Assembly: GCF_900177625.1 (NCBI RefSeq)
Contig: NZ_FXAU01000003.1
Span: 496,001-560,000 of the forward strand
Direction: 5' to 3'
Source: Sphingobacterium psychroaquaticum
GTDB lineage: Bacteria > Bacteroidota > Bacteroidia > Sphingobacteriales > Sphingobacteriaceae
Length of the DNA stretch: 64,000 nucleotides
The position numbers and the translations under genes were made by a program. The notes beneath the pieces were generated by a model. The model saw only the letters and a program-made list of their open reading frames with translations. It had not been told where the DNA came from and did not search any database. Positions within the stretch are counted from its first letter, which is position 1. The number at the start of each line of letters is the position of its first letter. Positions 44,834-54,899 of the stretch are shown here, piece by piece.

Positions 44834-45992
44834 CAATCAACGTTTCATCCATCTGAGTTGTGAAAAAAAGATAAAGTGAACCACCATCTTTAATTTTTAA
44901 TTTCTTGCGTATATCTTCCACCTTAAGGGGGAAATTTTTGGCGATAACGTTACCTTTTAGTGCTGTTTTAGTCTTTTTGAATACTGAAAACAGCTCCACT
45001 TGATTAACTGCAAATGTCTTTCCTAAAAAATTTTCAACAATCGTGTCACTCGTATATAGATGACTATGCGGGTGTAATTTTGAAAGGTTAAACTGTTTTG
45101 CAATTATTTTGAAAGCGCCTGCTTTATTAATGGCAACATCCGGCTCGTAAAGATACTTTTCAGGTTGATGAAAATTTGTAACTGTCTCTCTTTCTTCTTC
45201 TAGCGTAAAGGAGAAAGTGCGGGACGATTCATTTTTATCGAGAAGGGTTGCATGGATAACAGGAGTGCCTATATATTCTTTATCCTGAATGAATATAAGT
45301 TCTTTACAGTCGTTATCTATACTTATGATATATACATCCCGTACATTTTTAAGAGACTTGAGAGCTAAAGAGATATCGAGCAAAGGGGCAAGCTTACTGA
45401 TGATTATTGGTGCCTTCTCAAAAAATAAATCCTGTAAGATCACCATGTTTGGTTCACAATCCTCCAGACGAAAAACTTTCTGTTGTTTAACGCGCCGAGA
45501 GGGATCGATGTAAATGTAATCAATAGATTGTACCTGATCTCTCAGGTATGCGACACCATCCCCCTGATGAAAGTCGATGTTCTGTGTTCCTAAAGTATGA
45601 AAATTGTGCCGTACAATAGTCGATAGCTCCTCGTTTAATTCACAGTGCGTTACGTGCTTACACCTTTGGGCAAAATAGTAACTATCTATGCCAAAGCCGC
45701 CCGTCAAATCGATTAGGGTTTTGCCCTCTTCTAGGAGGCTCGCCTTAAAATGAGCCGTCTCCGAAGATGAACTTTGCTCCAGATTTAATTTATCTGGATA
45801 GTAGAGCGAGGCTTTATCTACCCATGACGGCACCTTGCGATAAGCACGTTGCAATCCGTCCACTTGGCGGGCAATTTCAGCAGACGAAACCGAAGCAAAA
45901 GGACTTTTCGCTAAAGCAAGCTTTGCGGGGTCCGATTTTCGTTCCGACTGGATATAGGCCTGAACCTCTGCAGATAGGATTGCTAGGTTCAT
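44808..45992 (-). CDS. Class I SAM-dependent methyltransferase with THUMP-like C-terminal domain
   Basis: 394 residues. The SAM site is TLIDLTGGFGIDSYYFAQRC (about 91-110; D-x-T-G-G-F-G-I-D is typical), followed by HCELNEELSTIVRHNF and the catalytic-type DYIYIDPSRR (about 158-167). The C-terminal part (KGNVIAKNFPLKVEDIRKKL to the end) resembles the THUMP-like domain found in this group of probable RNA modification enzymes. The target is unknown. Its start adjoins the stop of the aspartate kinase gene with no gap, so it is the last member of a five-gene operon. Confidence 0.85.
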   Translation of the reverse strand: MNLAILSAEVQAYIQSERKSDPAKLALAKSPFASVSSAEIARQVDGLQRAYRKVPSWVDKASLYYPDKLNLEQSSSSETAHFKASLLEEGKTLIDLTGGFGIDSYYFAQRCKHVTHCELNEELSTIVRHNFHTLGTQNIDFHQGDGVAYLRDQVQSIDYIYIDPSRRVKQQKVFRLEDCEPNMVILQDLFFEKAPIIISKLAPLLDISLALKSLKNVRDVYIISIDNDCKELIFIQDKEYIGTPVIHATLLDKNESSRTFSFTLEEERETVTNFHQPEKYLYEPDVAINKAGAFKIIAKQFNLSKLHPHSHLYTSDTIVENFLGKTFAVNQVELFSVFKKTKTALKGNVIAKNFPLKVEDIRKKLKIKDGGSLYLFFTTQMDETLIVIYANRLS

Positions 45993-47255
45993 TTATAGGT
46001 TTTTAACCAATAATTGACACGTATAGCTGTCTTTCAGTTCGCGGATAATCTTTTTATTTACGAGCACACGATCAATCGTCTCTTGATTGAAGTAACGAAT
46101 AGTAATCAGTTCCAACCCACGTTCTGCATTTACTTTATAACGTAGCTCCAGCTCTTGAAGCAATGTTTCTACATTTTTACCCGTATCGTCGATGCTCACC
46201 GAAAAACTAATCGCACTATTATGCATCATATTAATTTTTATCCGATGCTTGTGGAATAGATTAAAGATATGGCTAAGATTGTCTTCCAATATAAAGGAGA
46301 AATCACGCGGTTGGATATTAATAAATACTTGATTAACCTTGAAAATAAATGAAGGGATAGGCAGACCTTGATTCAGTTTACGAATGCAAGTACCGACGGC
46401 CGTAGGATTAATAAACGAACGCACATTTAATGCGATGTTTTTATTTTGGAGTGGCTTAATGGTTTTCGGGTGAATAACCGTTGCTCCATAATATGTCAAT
46501 TCGATTGCGTCCGTATACGACAGCTCTGGGATTAATTCAGTACGGTCGAACCATTTTGGATCTGCATTTAATACCCCTGGTACGTCTTTCCATATCGTTA
46601 TGTCGGTTGCATTTAAGCAGGAAGCAAAAATTGCGGCAGAGTAATCTGATCCTTCACGTCCTAGTGTTGTCGTGAAGTTTTCAGATGTAGATCCAATAAA
46701 ACCTTGACTGATGACAACATAATCCTTTAGGATAGGAGGTAGGTCACGACTGATCTTTTCTTCGGTTTTTTCCCAATCAACTTTTGCTTCTCTATAGGTG
46801 TTGTCGGTGAAGATATAATCACGTGCATCTACCCATTTAACAGGCAGTCCAATATGTGCTGCGTATGCCGCAAGAATTTTCGAAGAAACAATCTCACCTG
46901 TGGAGACAATCTGATCAAACAGGTAATCGTATGAGTCTTGGGGCTCTTCCTCCAAGATCCATTCGATCTCGACGAAGCAATTGGCTACTTCATTAAAAAC
47001 GGGATGGGTCACGTCGTCAAACAGTTGCGTCAACATATCATGGTGACTTGCTTTTACCTGCTCTAACAGATCAAATGCACGCCCCGTTTTCTCCACGAAG
47101 TTACGTGTTACTTCTTCCAGTTTATCGGTACTTTTTCCTGTTGCGGATACAACAACTAAAAGCTGATCTTTTTTATGGTTTGCAATGATAGAGGCGACAT
47201 TCTTTACATTCTCTGCATCTTTTACCGATGCCCCGCCAAATTTGAATACTTGCAT
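45993..47255 (-). CDS. lysC: Aspartate kinase
   Basis: First step of lysine, threonine and methionine synthesis: phosphorylation of aspartate. 420 residues, monofunctional (no homoserine dehydrogenase). The kinase motifs are MQVFKFGGASVKDAENVKNV (1-20), VVVSATGKSTDKLEEV, TTLGREGSDYSAAIFA (about 203-218) and WKDVPGVLNADPKW. A C-terminal ACT region (about 300-420, FINIQPRDFSFILEDNLSHI) probably senses an amino acid. Which end product inhibits it cannot be told. It lies fourth in the operon that starts with yggS. The lysC name is used for the type, not for proved lysine control. Confidence 0.92.
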   Translation of the reverse strand: MQVFKFGGASVKDAENVKNVASIIANHKKDQLLVVVSATGKSTDKLEEVTRNFVEKTGRAFDLLEQVKASHHDMLTQLFDDVTHPVFNEVANCFVEIEWILEEEPQDSYDYLFDQIVSTGEIVSSKILAAYAAHIGLPVKWVDARDYIFTDNTYREAKVDWEKTEEKISRDLPPILKDYVVISQGFIGSTSENFTTTLGREGSDYSAAIFASCLNATDITIWKDVPGVLNADPKWFDRTELIPELSYTDAIELTYYGATVIHPKTIKPLQNKNIALNVRSFINPTAVGTCIRKLNQGLPIPSFIFKVNQVFINIQPRDFSFILEDNLSHIFNLFHKHRIKINMMHNSAISFSVSIDDTGKNVETLLQELELRYKVNAERGLELITIRYFNQETIDRVLVNKKIIRELKDSYTCQLLVKNL

Positions 47256-47266
47256 TTATGTACGAA

Positions 47267-48097
47267 TTATTTTTTAGGAAGAAGGCTGTCAATCAGTTGA
47301 TTTCCGACTTCGGTCATTAGGCCTTTAAGTTCTTTGTATGGGACAATTATCGTTGTAGATCCCTCAGAGTATGCTTTTATTTCATAGATATTATAGTGAA
47401 ATAATAATCCTTCTCTGGTCAACCCGTAGTTGTCTGCCAAGGTGAATTGATTGTTGTCGAAAAAATATCCTGAACCAAAAGAATCTGTCTCTTTCAGGTT
47501 TTCTTTCTTTCTAAAGTGTTTTTCGGCAATCTCTTTCAATCGTGTCGTATCTTGCACCAAATCGGTAAGGGCAAGACGTTTTTTATTCGCGATATCGTAA
47601 TTGAACCACAGCTCTACTTCCATGCCATGTGCACCTCCGGTATAGTCGGTCAAGGCATTGGCTACGGTTAGGAAGCGTCCTGTGTTTAAAACGACACGTG
47701 CTTGTTGATCCTTAAACCACGCATGGAACTCCTTGTTTCCACTGTGTAATTCATCTTCAGCATACTCGTTAAAGCTGGATAAAAAGCTTTCCGATACCTG
47801 TTCTACAGAGTCTTCGCCATCGACAAATAAAGCGCCTTTTACAAGCTCATTTACTTCTTCGCTAAAGACAGGATAAGTTGCGGAGAAAGAAGTCGTATCC
47901 AACGTAGATTCGGTGCCAGCGAAGTAGGGACTAAAGTCCACAAACTTCTTGATCGTGTATGACAAGGAGTCCTTTGGAAAAATAGCTTCCGGAGAGGTGG
48001 CACCTTCGGCGACCTTATTAACCTTTCCTTCTGGCCCACACGCCCACAACCCCGTTGTTGCGAGCAATAAACATAGATATAATTTGTTGCGATACAT
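47267..48097 (-). CDS. DUF3298-domain lipoprotein
   Basis: 276 residues. Signal MYRNKLYLCLLLATTGLWAC ends in a lipobox (LWAC, Cys20). The C-terminal half shows the DUF3298 pattern, TGGAHGMEVELWFNYDIANK (about 149-168) followed by KRLALTDLVQD and the strand YIKAY-like region; the N-terminal part resembles the associated DUF4163 domain. These are envelope proteins of unknown role; a related protein (RsiV of Bacillus) binds lysozyme, but no such role is implied here. The start overlaps the stop of the acetyltransferase gene by one base. Confidence 0.82.
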   Translation of the reverse strand: MYRNKLYLCLLLATTGLWACGPEGKVNKVAEGATSPEAIFPKDSLSYTIKKFVDFSPYFAGTESTLDTTSFSATYPVFSEEVNELVKGALFVDGEDSVEQVSESFLSSFNEYAEDELHSGNKEFHAWFKDQQARVVLNTGRFLTVANALTDYTGGAHGMEVELWFNYDIANKKRLALTDLVQDTTRLKEIAEKHFRKKENLKETDSFGSGYFFDNNQFTLADNYGLTREGLLFHYNIYEIKAYSEGSTTIIVPYKELKGLMTEVGNQLIDSLLPKK

Positions 48098-48549
48098 TAA
48101 TCAGCAAACGTTAAAGATACATTCATCCATTCTTTATCAAACTCCGTTTCGTATTTTTTATAGAAGTTAATAGCAGGATCATTCCAAGTAGAGACCTGCC
48201 AAGTCATTCCACTATAATTCATTTCTTTGGCGTAGGCGATTGTAGCATCCAGTAAAAGTTTGCCGACTCCGTTTCCACGTTCCGATTTGGTTACGATAAG
48301 ATCTTCCAGATACAAACTGCGTCCTTTCCAGGTAGAGTAGCGTATGTAGTGTAAGGCCATACCAACTATTTTATTGTTGCGTTCCGCCACAAAAGCGCCC
48401 CATACGGGGTAAGTGCCGAATCCGCTTGCCACAAATTCTTCCATCGTCACGGAAACACCTTCCGGTTCCCTTTGGTAGGTGGCTAATTCTTGTATCAATT
48501 CCATCATGGCCGGACAGTCGGCCTCTTTAGCTTTTCGTATTGTTATCAT
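48097..48549 (-). CDS. GNAT-family acetyltransferase (diamine/spermidine acetyltransferase-like)
   Basis: 150 residues. MITIRKAKEADCPAMMELI opens the fold; GMALHYIRYSTWKGRSLYLE (core ALHYIRYSTWKGRSLYLEDL) and the acetyl-CoA loop KSERGNGVGKLLLDATI are close to eukaryotic-type spermidine/spermine acetyltransferases, as is INFYKKYETEFDKEWM. The substrate is probably a polyamine, thialysine or similar amine; this is inference. The start overlaps yggS by 23 bases. Confidence 0.87.
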   Translation of the reverse strand: MITIRKAKEADCPAMMELIQELATYQREPEGVSVTMEEFVASGFGTYPVWGAFVAERNNKIVGMALHYIRYSTWKGRSLYLEDLIVTKSERGNGVGKLLLDATIAYAKEMNYSGMTWQVSTWNDPAINFYKKYETEFDKEWMNVSLTFAD

Positions 48550-49237
48550 CTTTCAGTTTATAGTGTTTGACAACGCGCTTTCCAAACACCGTACTCCCTA
48601 GCCGAACCATATTGCTTCCCTTCTCAATCGCCAAGTGGTAGTCTGATGACATACCCATAGAAAGAATGCTAAAAAAATCTTCCTTTCGGAAGTAACTTGC
48701 TTTTACACCATCAAAGAGCATTTTCAACTCATAGAATTCTTCTTTGATCACCTTTTGGTTCTCGGTGTTTGTCGCAATTCCCATTAATCCACAAATGCGG
48801 ATATTTTGTAGTTCTACTAATTCTTCACTACGCAAAAGCTCTATAAGTTCCGCATGATCGAAACCGAATTTTGCCTCCTCATCGGCAATATGAACTTGCA
48901 GTAAACAATCAATTATACGGTCGTGTTGCTTTGCACGTTTATTAATCTCCTGTAATACCTTTAAAGAATCTACTGAGTGAATCATCGTAACAAATTCGGC
49001 GATATATTTCACCTTATTGGTCTGTAAGTGGCCGATTAAGTGCCACGCGATATCTTTAGGTAGATGTTCTTGTTTTTCAACGAGTTCTTGCACCTGGTTT
49101 TCTCCAAAAATGCGTTGGCCCGCTTGATAGGCTTCCATAATCTCCTCGTTAGATTTAGTTTTGGAAACAGCAATAAGGGTTACACCGATCGGTTTGAGCT
49201 CCGCTTGTAGAGACTCTATGTTTGTAGCAATACTCAT
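48527..49237 (-). CDS. yggS: Pyridoxal phosphate homeostasis protein (YggS/PROSC family)
   Basis: 236 residues, single-domain alanine racemase-like barrel that holds PLP and balances its supply. Key features: VTLIAVSKTKSNEEIMEAYQ with the PLP-Lys in VSKTK (about 27), GQRIFGENQVQELVEK, DIAWHLIGHLQTNK, and SILSMGMSSDYHLAIEKGSN (core SMGMSSDYHLAIEKGSNMVR) near the phosphate. It is the first gene of the minus-strand operon that continues to 44808; the divergent gene at 49317 starts 79 bases away. Confidence 0.94.
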   Translation of the reverse strand: MSIATNIESLQAELKPIGVTLIAVSKTKSNEEIMEAYQAGQRIFGENQVQELVEKQEHLPKDIAWHLIGHLQTNKVKYIAEFVTMIHSVDSLKVLQEINKRAKQHDRIIDCLLQVHIADEEAKFGFDHAELIELLRSEELVELQNIRICGLMGIATNTENQKVIKEEFYELKMLFDGVKASYFRKEDFFSILSMGMSSDYHLAIEKGSNMVRLGSTVFGKRVVKHYKLKDDNNTKS

Positions 49238-49316
49238 TTTAGTATAAAATCAAAGTTCAAAAACTTAAAAAGCGGTTATTCAGATGCCTTTTTGTAAATT
49301 TGTACAAACTTACGAA

Positions 49317-49988
49317 ATGCAACGCTTATTACTCATTATATTCGCATCGTTTTTTTTGGGAATTTCCTGTAAAAAATCCGTTCCAGAGGGGATTATGTCA
49401 CGTAGTGAGATGACCGATATGATGGTGGAAATACACTTAATAGATGGTTATCTCAATGGACTAAATGTGGATAGTGCGCGTAAAGTTATTGATGGTCTTT
49501 ATGGTCAAGTTTTTGAGAAGCATGGCATAGATTCCAGCCTTTTCAAAAAAAATATAGCGTACTATCTAGGTGACCCCGATGTTGCAAAGACGCTGTATGA
49601 CGAAGTTAACAAAAATTTAACAAAATACGAAGCCGGGTACAGAACAGAGGACTCGATCCGCAATGTATTTGTGATGGATAGTATGCGTACAGTGCAACGT
49701 TTTACTAAGCTGAAGGATGAGGGCGAAAAGATGATCTTGAAGGGTAAGGAGTTTGGCGAAGTGTATACCTATAAAAGCGCTGCTACTCGTTTTATGGAAG
49801 AGGCAGGATTGACGTTAAATGTATATGGGGAGCAGATACCGTTGCAGGTAGCTCCACCAGTGCGTCCTAAACCACTCGAAGCATTACCCGTCGGTACGTC
49901 TGGACAAGAGGTTCGTGTTGTTGCCCCGGTGAATGCGGATTCTACTCTTAAGGCTGCTGAGCTCGAGTCGAACGGACCAGCACAATAA
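49317..49988 (+). CDS. DUF4296-domain lipoprotein
   Basis: 223 residues from MQRLLLIIFASFFLGISC at 49317, which gives a proper lipobox (GISC, Cys18); the longer frame to 49284 adds non-signal residues. The DUF4296 region covers about 22-115 (EGIMSRSEMTDMMVEIHLID, then FEKHGIDSSLFKKNIAYYLG), a helix-rich domain confined to Bacteroidota. The C-terminal 60 residues are Pro/Val/Ala-rich and disordered-looking. The role is unknown. It is 14 bases before mutS2, a linkage that is probably a shared transcript. TAAATTTG at 49295-49302 fits a -7 box but has no good -33 partner. Confidence 0.82.
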   Translation: MQRLLLIIFASFFLGISCKKSVPEGIMSRSEMTDMMVEIHLIDGYLNGLNVDSARKVIDGLYGQVFEKHGIDSSLFKKNIAYYLGDPDVAKTLYDEVNKNLTKYEAGYRTEDSIRNVFVMDSMRTVQRFTKLKDEGEKMILKGKEFGEVYTYKSAATRFMEEAGLTLNVYGEQIPLQVAPPVRPKPLEALPVGTSGQEVRVVAPVNADSTLKAAELESNGPAQ

Positions 49989-50002
49989 TTGATTTTATTT
50001 TT

Positions 50003-52381
50003 ATGATTTTCCCTCAAAACGCAATAGATAAATTAGGTTTTACTGAAATAAAAAATCTTATTACCGCAAAATGCCTGAGTGAACCAGGTAAGGAGATGGT
50101 CGCGAAGATTCAACCGCAAGTAAAACTTGATCAAATAGATAGGTTCTTGCGTCAAACACAAGAGTTTAAGGATTTACTCTTGAACGACGCCCCACTTCCA
50201 GTGGACCATTTGTATCCTATAAAACCATTGGCCGATAAAGCGCGGGTCGAAGGAGCTTTCTTAGGTGAGGACGAATTCTATCGTATTCTTTTATCCTTAC
50301 GCACGGTGTTTGCAATCATTCGCTATTTTAACGACCGTGAGGGGCAGTATTCACACTTAACGTTATTATTTGAACACCTTCCAATAGAAACAAAGATCGT
50401 TCGCCAGATTGAACAAGTGATCGATGACCGTGGGCGGATGAAAGATAATGCATCTCGTGATCTATTGAATTTGACGCAACAGATTCTCAAGAGTGAACAG
50501 GAAGCACGCAAGCGTATTGATCAAGTATTTAAGCAAGCTCAGCATAATGGATGGACGGCGGATGGTAACTTAACTATCCGTGATGGTCGTTTGGTGATCC
50601 CGATTCTTGCTGAGAATAAGCGCAAGGTGAAAGGCTTGATTCATGATGAGTCCGCTACAGGGCAAACGGCTTATATTGAGCCTGAGGAAGTATTTCACCT
50701 CAATAATAAGGTGCGGGATTTGGAGTTTGAACGTCGCCGTGAGGTTATTCGGATATTGACCGAATTAACGACAGAACTGCGTCCGCATATCCCGTTGTTA
50801 ATGTCGTATCACGGCCTATTGAGCAAGCTGGATTTTGTACGTGCGAAAGCCCTGTTTGCGATCGATATTGAGGCGGAGATGCCGGAATTGTCTAAGGAGG
50901 CGGAAGTAAGTCTGGTCAACGCTAGGCATCCACTGTTGTTGCTAGGCGCCAAAAAGGAGCAAGGAGAGACGGTTGTTCCCCTAAATATAAAAATTGATGC
51001 CGTAGATCGGGTTATTCTGGTTTCGGGACCCAACGCTGGTGGTAAATCGGTCTGTATGAAGACAGTGGGTTTATTACAAATGATGGTACAGGCAGGCGTG
51101 TTAATTCCTGCTGAATCAACTTCGAAAGTAGGTGTCTTTAAGCAGATCTTTGCCGATATCGGGGATGATCAATCCATCGAGAGTGACTTGAGTACATATA
51201 GTGCACACCTCTCTAAGATGAAGCATTTTACCACTTTTGCGGATGGGCGAACATTGGTTTTGATTGATGAATTTGGGACAGGAACGGACCCTTTATTTGG
51301 TGGACCAATTGCAGAGGCAGTTCTCGAGGCATTGCACAAGAAAAATATTCGAGGTGTTATTACCACGCATTATTCCAATTTGAAGGTCTTTGCAAGTAAT
51401 ACACCGGGTTTGGAAAACGCATCTATGCTTTTCGATAATGTTGCGATGCGCCCTTTATATATTTTGCAGGTTGGAAAGCCGGGTAGTTCCTATGCATTTG
51501 AAATTGCGCAAAAAATAGGACTTAGTAGGGAAATACTAAATTCAGCGAAACAGAAGATTGGTAAGCAGCAAAAGAAGGTTGATACATTGTTGGTCGATTT
51601 AGAGCGTGATAAACGTGTGGTGCACGATACAAAGGTGGCAGTAACAAAACGAGAACGGGAATTGCAAAGTTTGCAAGCCGAAGTCTCGGAGTTACAAACC
51701 CACTTGGAAGAAAACCAACGTCAGATTTTACGTGAGGCAAAGGAAAAGGCAAAACAGATTTTGAAAGATGCCAATAAATTGGTGGAGAATACGATTTCGG
51801 AGATCAAATCTGTACAAGCGGATAGAGACAAAACGAAAGCTATTCGCCGTAATTTACACGAGGCTATCGATAATCATACCGATAAACTCGTGGTGACGCA
51901 AAGTCCGAAGCTGGTAAATACGGTCGATGAAACGATTGAGGTAGGAGATTGGGTCCGCGTTTTGGACGCAGGGACTGAAGGACAGGTGATGGAGGTGTCG
52001 AGAGGAAATAACCTTATTATTGCATTGGGAGATCTTCGGACTGTAGTAAAGAAAAATAAGGTAGAGAAATTACATGGCAAAGAGAAGTCGAAAGTTGTTC
52101 GCCGAAATCGGGGAACCTCCACCCAGTCGGCTGCCGATTTTCAGCCTGAAGTAGATGTGCGGGGAATGCGTACAGAAGATGCTTTACGACAAATAGAGCT
52201 GGTTCTTGACCGAGCCGTTATGATTGGTTATCCAAGTTTAAAAATTGTGCATGGTAAAGGCGATGGTATTCTTCGTAAATTCGTTCGTGAGTACCTACGT
52301 AAATATAGTCACGTATCACATTTTGAGGATGAGCACGCAGATCGGGGCGGTGATGGTATAACACATGCATATATTAACTAG
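50003..52381 (+). CDS. mutS2: MutS2-family endonuclease/ATPase
   Basis: 792 residues. The MutS-type core and ABC ATPase part carry the Walker A GPNAGGKSVCMKTVGLL (from about residue 342) and Walker B RTLVLIDEFGTGTDPLFGG, with ITTHYSNLKVFA. A coiled coil (about 515-640) precedes the C-terminal Smr domain (about 715-792), VDVRGMRTEDALRQIELVLD and LKIVHGKGDGILRKFV, which nicks DNA in family members. There is no mismatch-recognition domain. Known roles are suppression of homologous recombination and, in Bacillus, collided-ribosome rescue. It is linked to the DUF4296 gene and mgtC-like gene. Confidence 0.95.
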   Translation: MIFPQNAIDKLGFTEIKNLITAKCLSEPGKEMVAKIQPQVKLDQIDRFLRQTQEFKDLLLNDAPLPVDHLYPIKPLADKARVEGAFLGEDEFYRILLSLRTVFAIIRYFNDREGQYSHLTLLFEHLPIETKIVRQIEQVIDDRGRMKDNASRDLLNLTQQILKSEQEARKRIDQVFKQAQHNGWTADGNLTIRDGRLVIPILAENKRKVKGLIHDESATGQTAYIEPEEVFHLNNKVRDLEFERRREVIRILTELTTELRPHIPLLMSYHGLLSKLDFVRAKALFAIDIEAEMPELSKEAEVSLVNARHPLLLLGAKKEQGETVVPLNIKIDAVDRVILVSGPNAGGKSVCMKTVGLLQMMVQAGVLIPAESTSKVGVFKQIFADIGDDQSIESDLSTYSAHLSKMKHFTTFADGRTLVLIDEFGTGTDPLFGGPIAEAVLEALHKKNIRGVITTHYSNLKVFASNTPGLENASMLFDNVAMRPLYILQVGKPGSSYAFEIAQKIGLSREILNSAKQKIGKQQKKVDTLLVDLERDKRVVHDTKVAVTKRERELQSLQAEVSELQTHLEENQRQILREAKEKAKQILKDANKLVENTISEIKSVQADRDKTKAIRRNLHEAIDNHTDKLVVTQSPKLVNTVDETIEVGDWVRVLDAGTEGQVMEVSRGNNLIIALGDLRTVVKKNKVEKLHGKEKSKVVRRNRGTSTQSAADFQPEVDVRGMRTEDALRQIELVLDRAVMIGYPSLKIVHGKGDGILRKFVREYLRKYSHVSHFEDEHADRGGDGITHAYIN

Positions 52382-52399
52382 TTAACTTTTATTATATTT

Positions 52400-53047
52400 A
52401 TGATCTCGTTTGACTTCGATTTCGAAAGCCAGATTTTACCGATCTTAATTTCTATTGTTTGTGGTGCTGTCGTTGGTTTTGAGCGGGAGTTTAAGAATAA
52501 ATCAGCTGGATTTCGAACCTTGATATTGATTTGTTTTGGTTCGACTATTTTTACTTTGCTTTCACGAATGGGACACCTTTCGGATGATCGGATAGCAGCA
52601 AATATTGTGACCGGTATTGGTTTCCTGGGGGCAGGCGTAATCTATCACGGTAAGTTTTCGGTACAGGGATTGACCACTGCGGCTGTCATCTGGACAATGG
52701 CTGCTATTGGGATGATGATTGGCTTTGGTCATTATGGTTTAGCATTAGTTCTGACAGGTAGCATGGTCGTCATCCTATCGTTGTTCCAAAAAATGGAACT
52801 CCTTTTAGCGAATGTGTACTTTATACGGAATATCCGTGTTACCTTTCAGGATATCCAAATGTCTAATTTACGCGAGTTTGAAGTGTTTATGCAGGAACAT
52901 CAGATTAAGCTGAACCGAAAAGGAATGGAAAAGGAGGGAGAGCATTTGACGGTTTTATATGAGGTAACGGGAACGCGAAAAAATATAAGGCGTGCGAACG
53001 AGAAGATTGTAAGCTTAGATTATGTATATGCCTTTACGAGTATCTAA
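52400..53047 (+). CDS. MgtC/SapB-family membrane protein
   Basis: 215 residues. Four or five membrane helices in the first 130 residues, with the family marks GAVVGFEREFKNKSAGFRTL (about 22-41) and GIGFLGAGVIYHGKFSVQGLT (core TGIGFLGAGVIY). The C-terminal cytoplasmic domain (about 145-215) has an ACT-like pattern. Relatives act in low-magnesium growth and virulence, or as regulators of ATP synthase or phosphate uptake; the role here is not determinable. It starts 18 bases after mutS2 and ends at a strong terminator. Confidence 0.9.
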   Translation: MISFDFDFESQILPILISIVCGAVVGFEREFKNKSAGFRTLILICFGSTIFTLLSRMGHLSDDRIAANIVTGIGFLGAGVIYHGKFSVQGLTTAAVIWTMAAIGMMIGFGHYGLALVLTGSMVVILSLFQKMELLLANVYFIRNIRVTFQDIQMSNLREFEVFMQEHQIKLNRKGMEKEGEHLTVLYEVTGTRKNIRRANEKIVSLDYVYAFTSI

Positions 53048-53050
53048 AAT

Positions 53051-53084
53051 AAAAAAGCCGCATTAAACAATGCGGCTTTTTTTA
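53051..53084. terminator. Bidirectional terminator between mgtC-like and ABC-F genes
   Basis: Perfect 14-base stem (53051-53064 and 53069-53082), AAAC loop, A-run before and T-run after; it serves both convergent genes. Confidence 0.9.
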
Positions 53085-53097
53085 TTAGTATTTGTTG

Positions 53098-54735
<1,638 letters not shown>

Positions 54736-54899
54736 TTATATATTTTATGTAAAAAACAATGCAAAACTCTGATTTTAAACATGTTGCGATGCTATTATTG
54801 TTAGCTTATTGAAATTAGAATGCTAAAAAATACAGCATTATTTGCTACTTTTGTTGCTGAAAACTTTACAAATATTTCACAGCAATATTTACAATCAAT

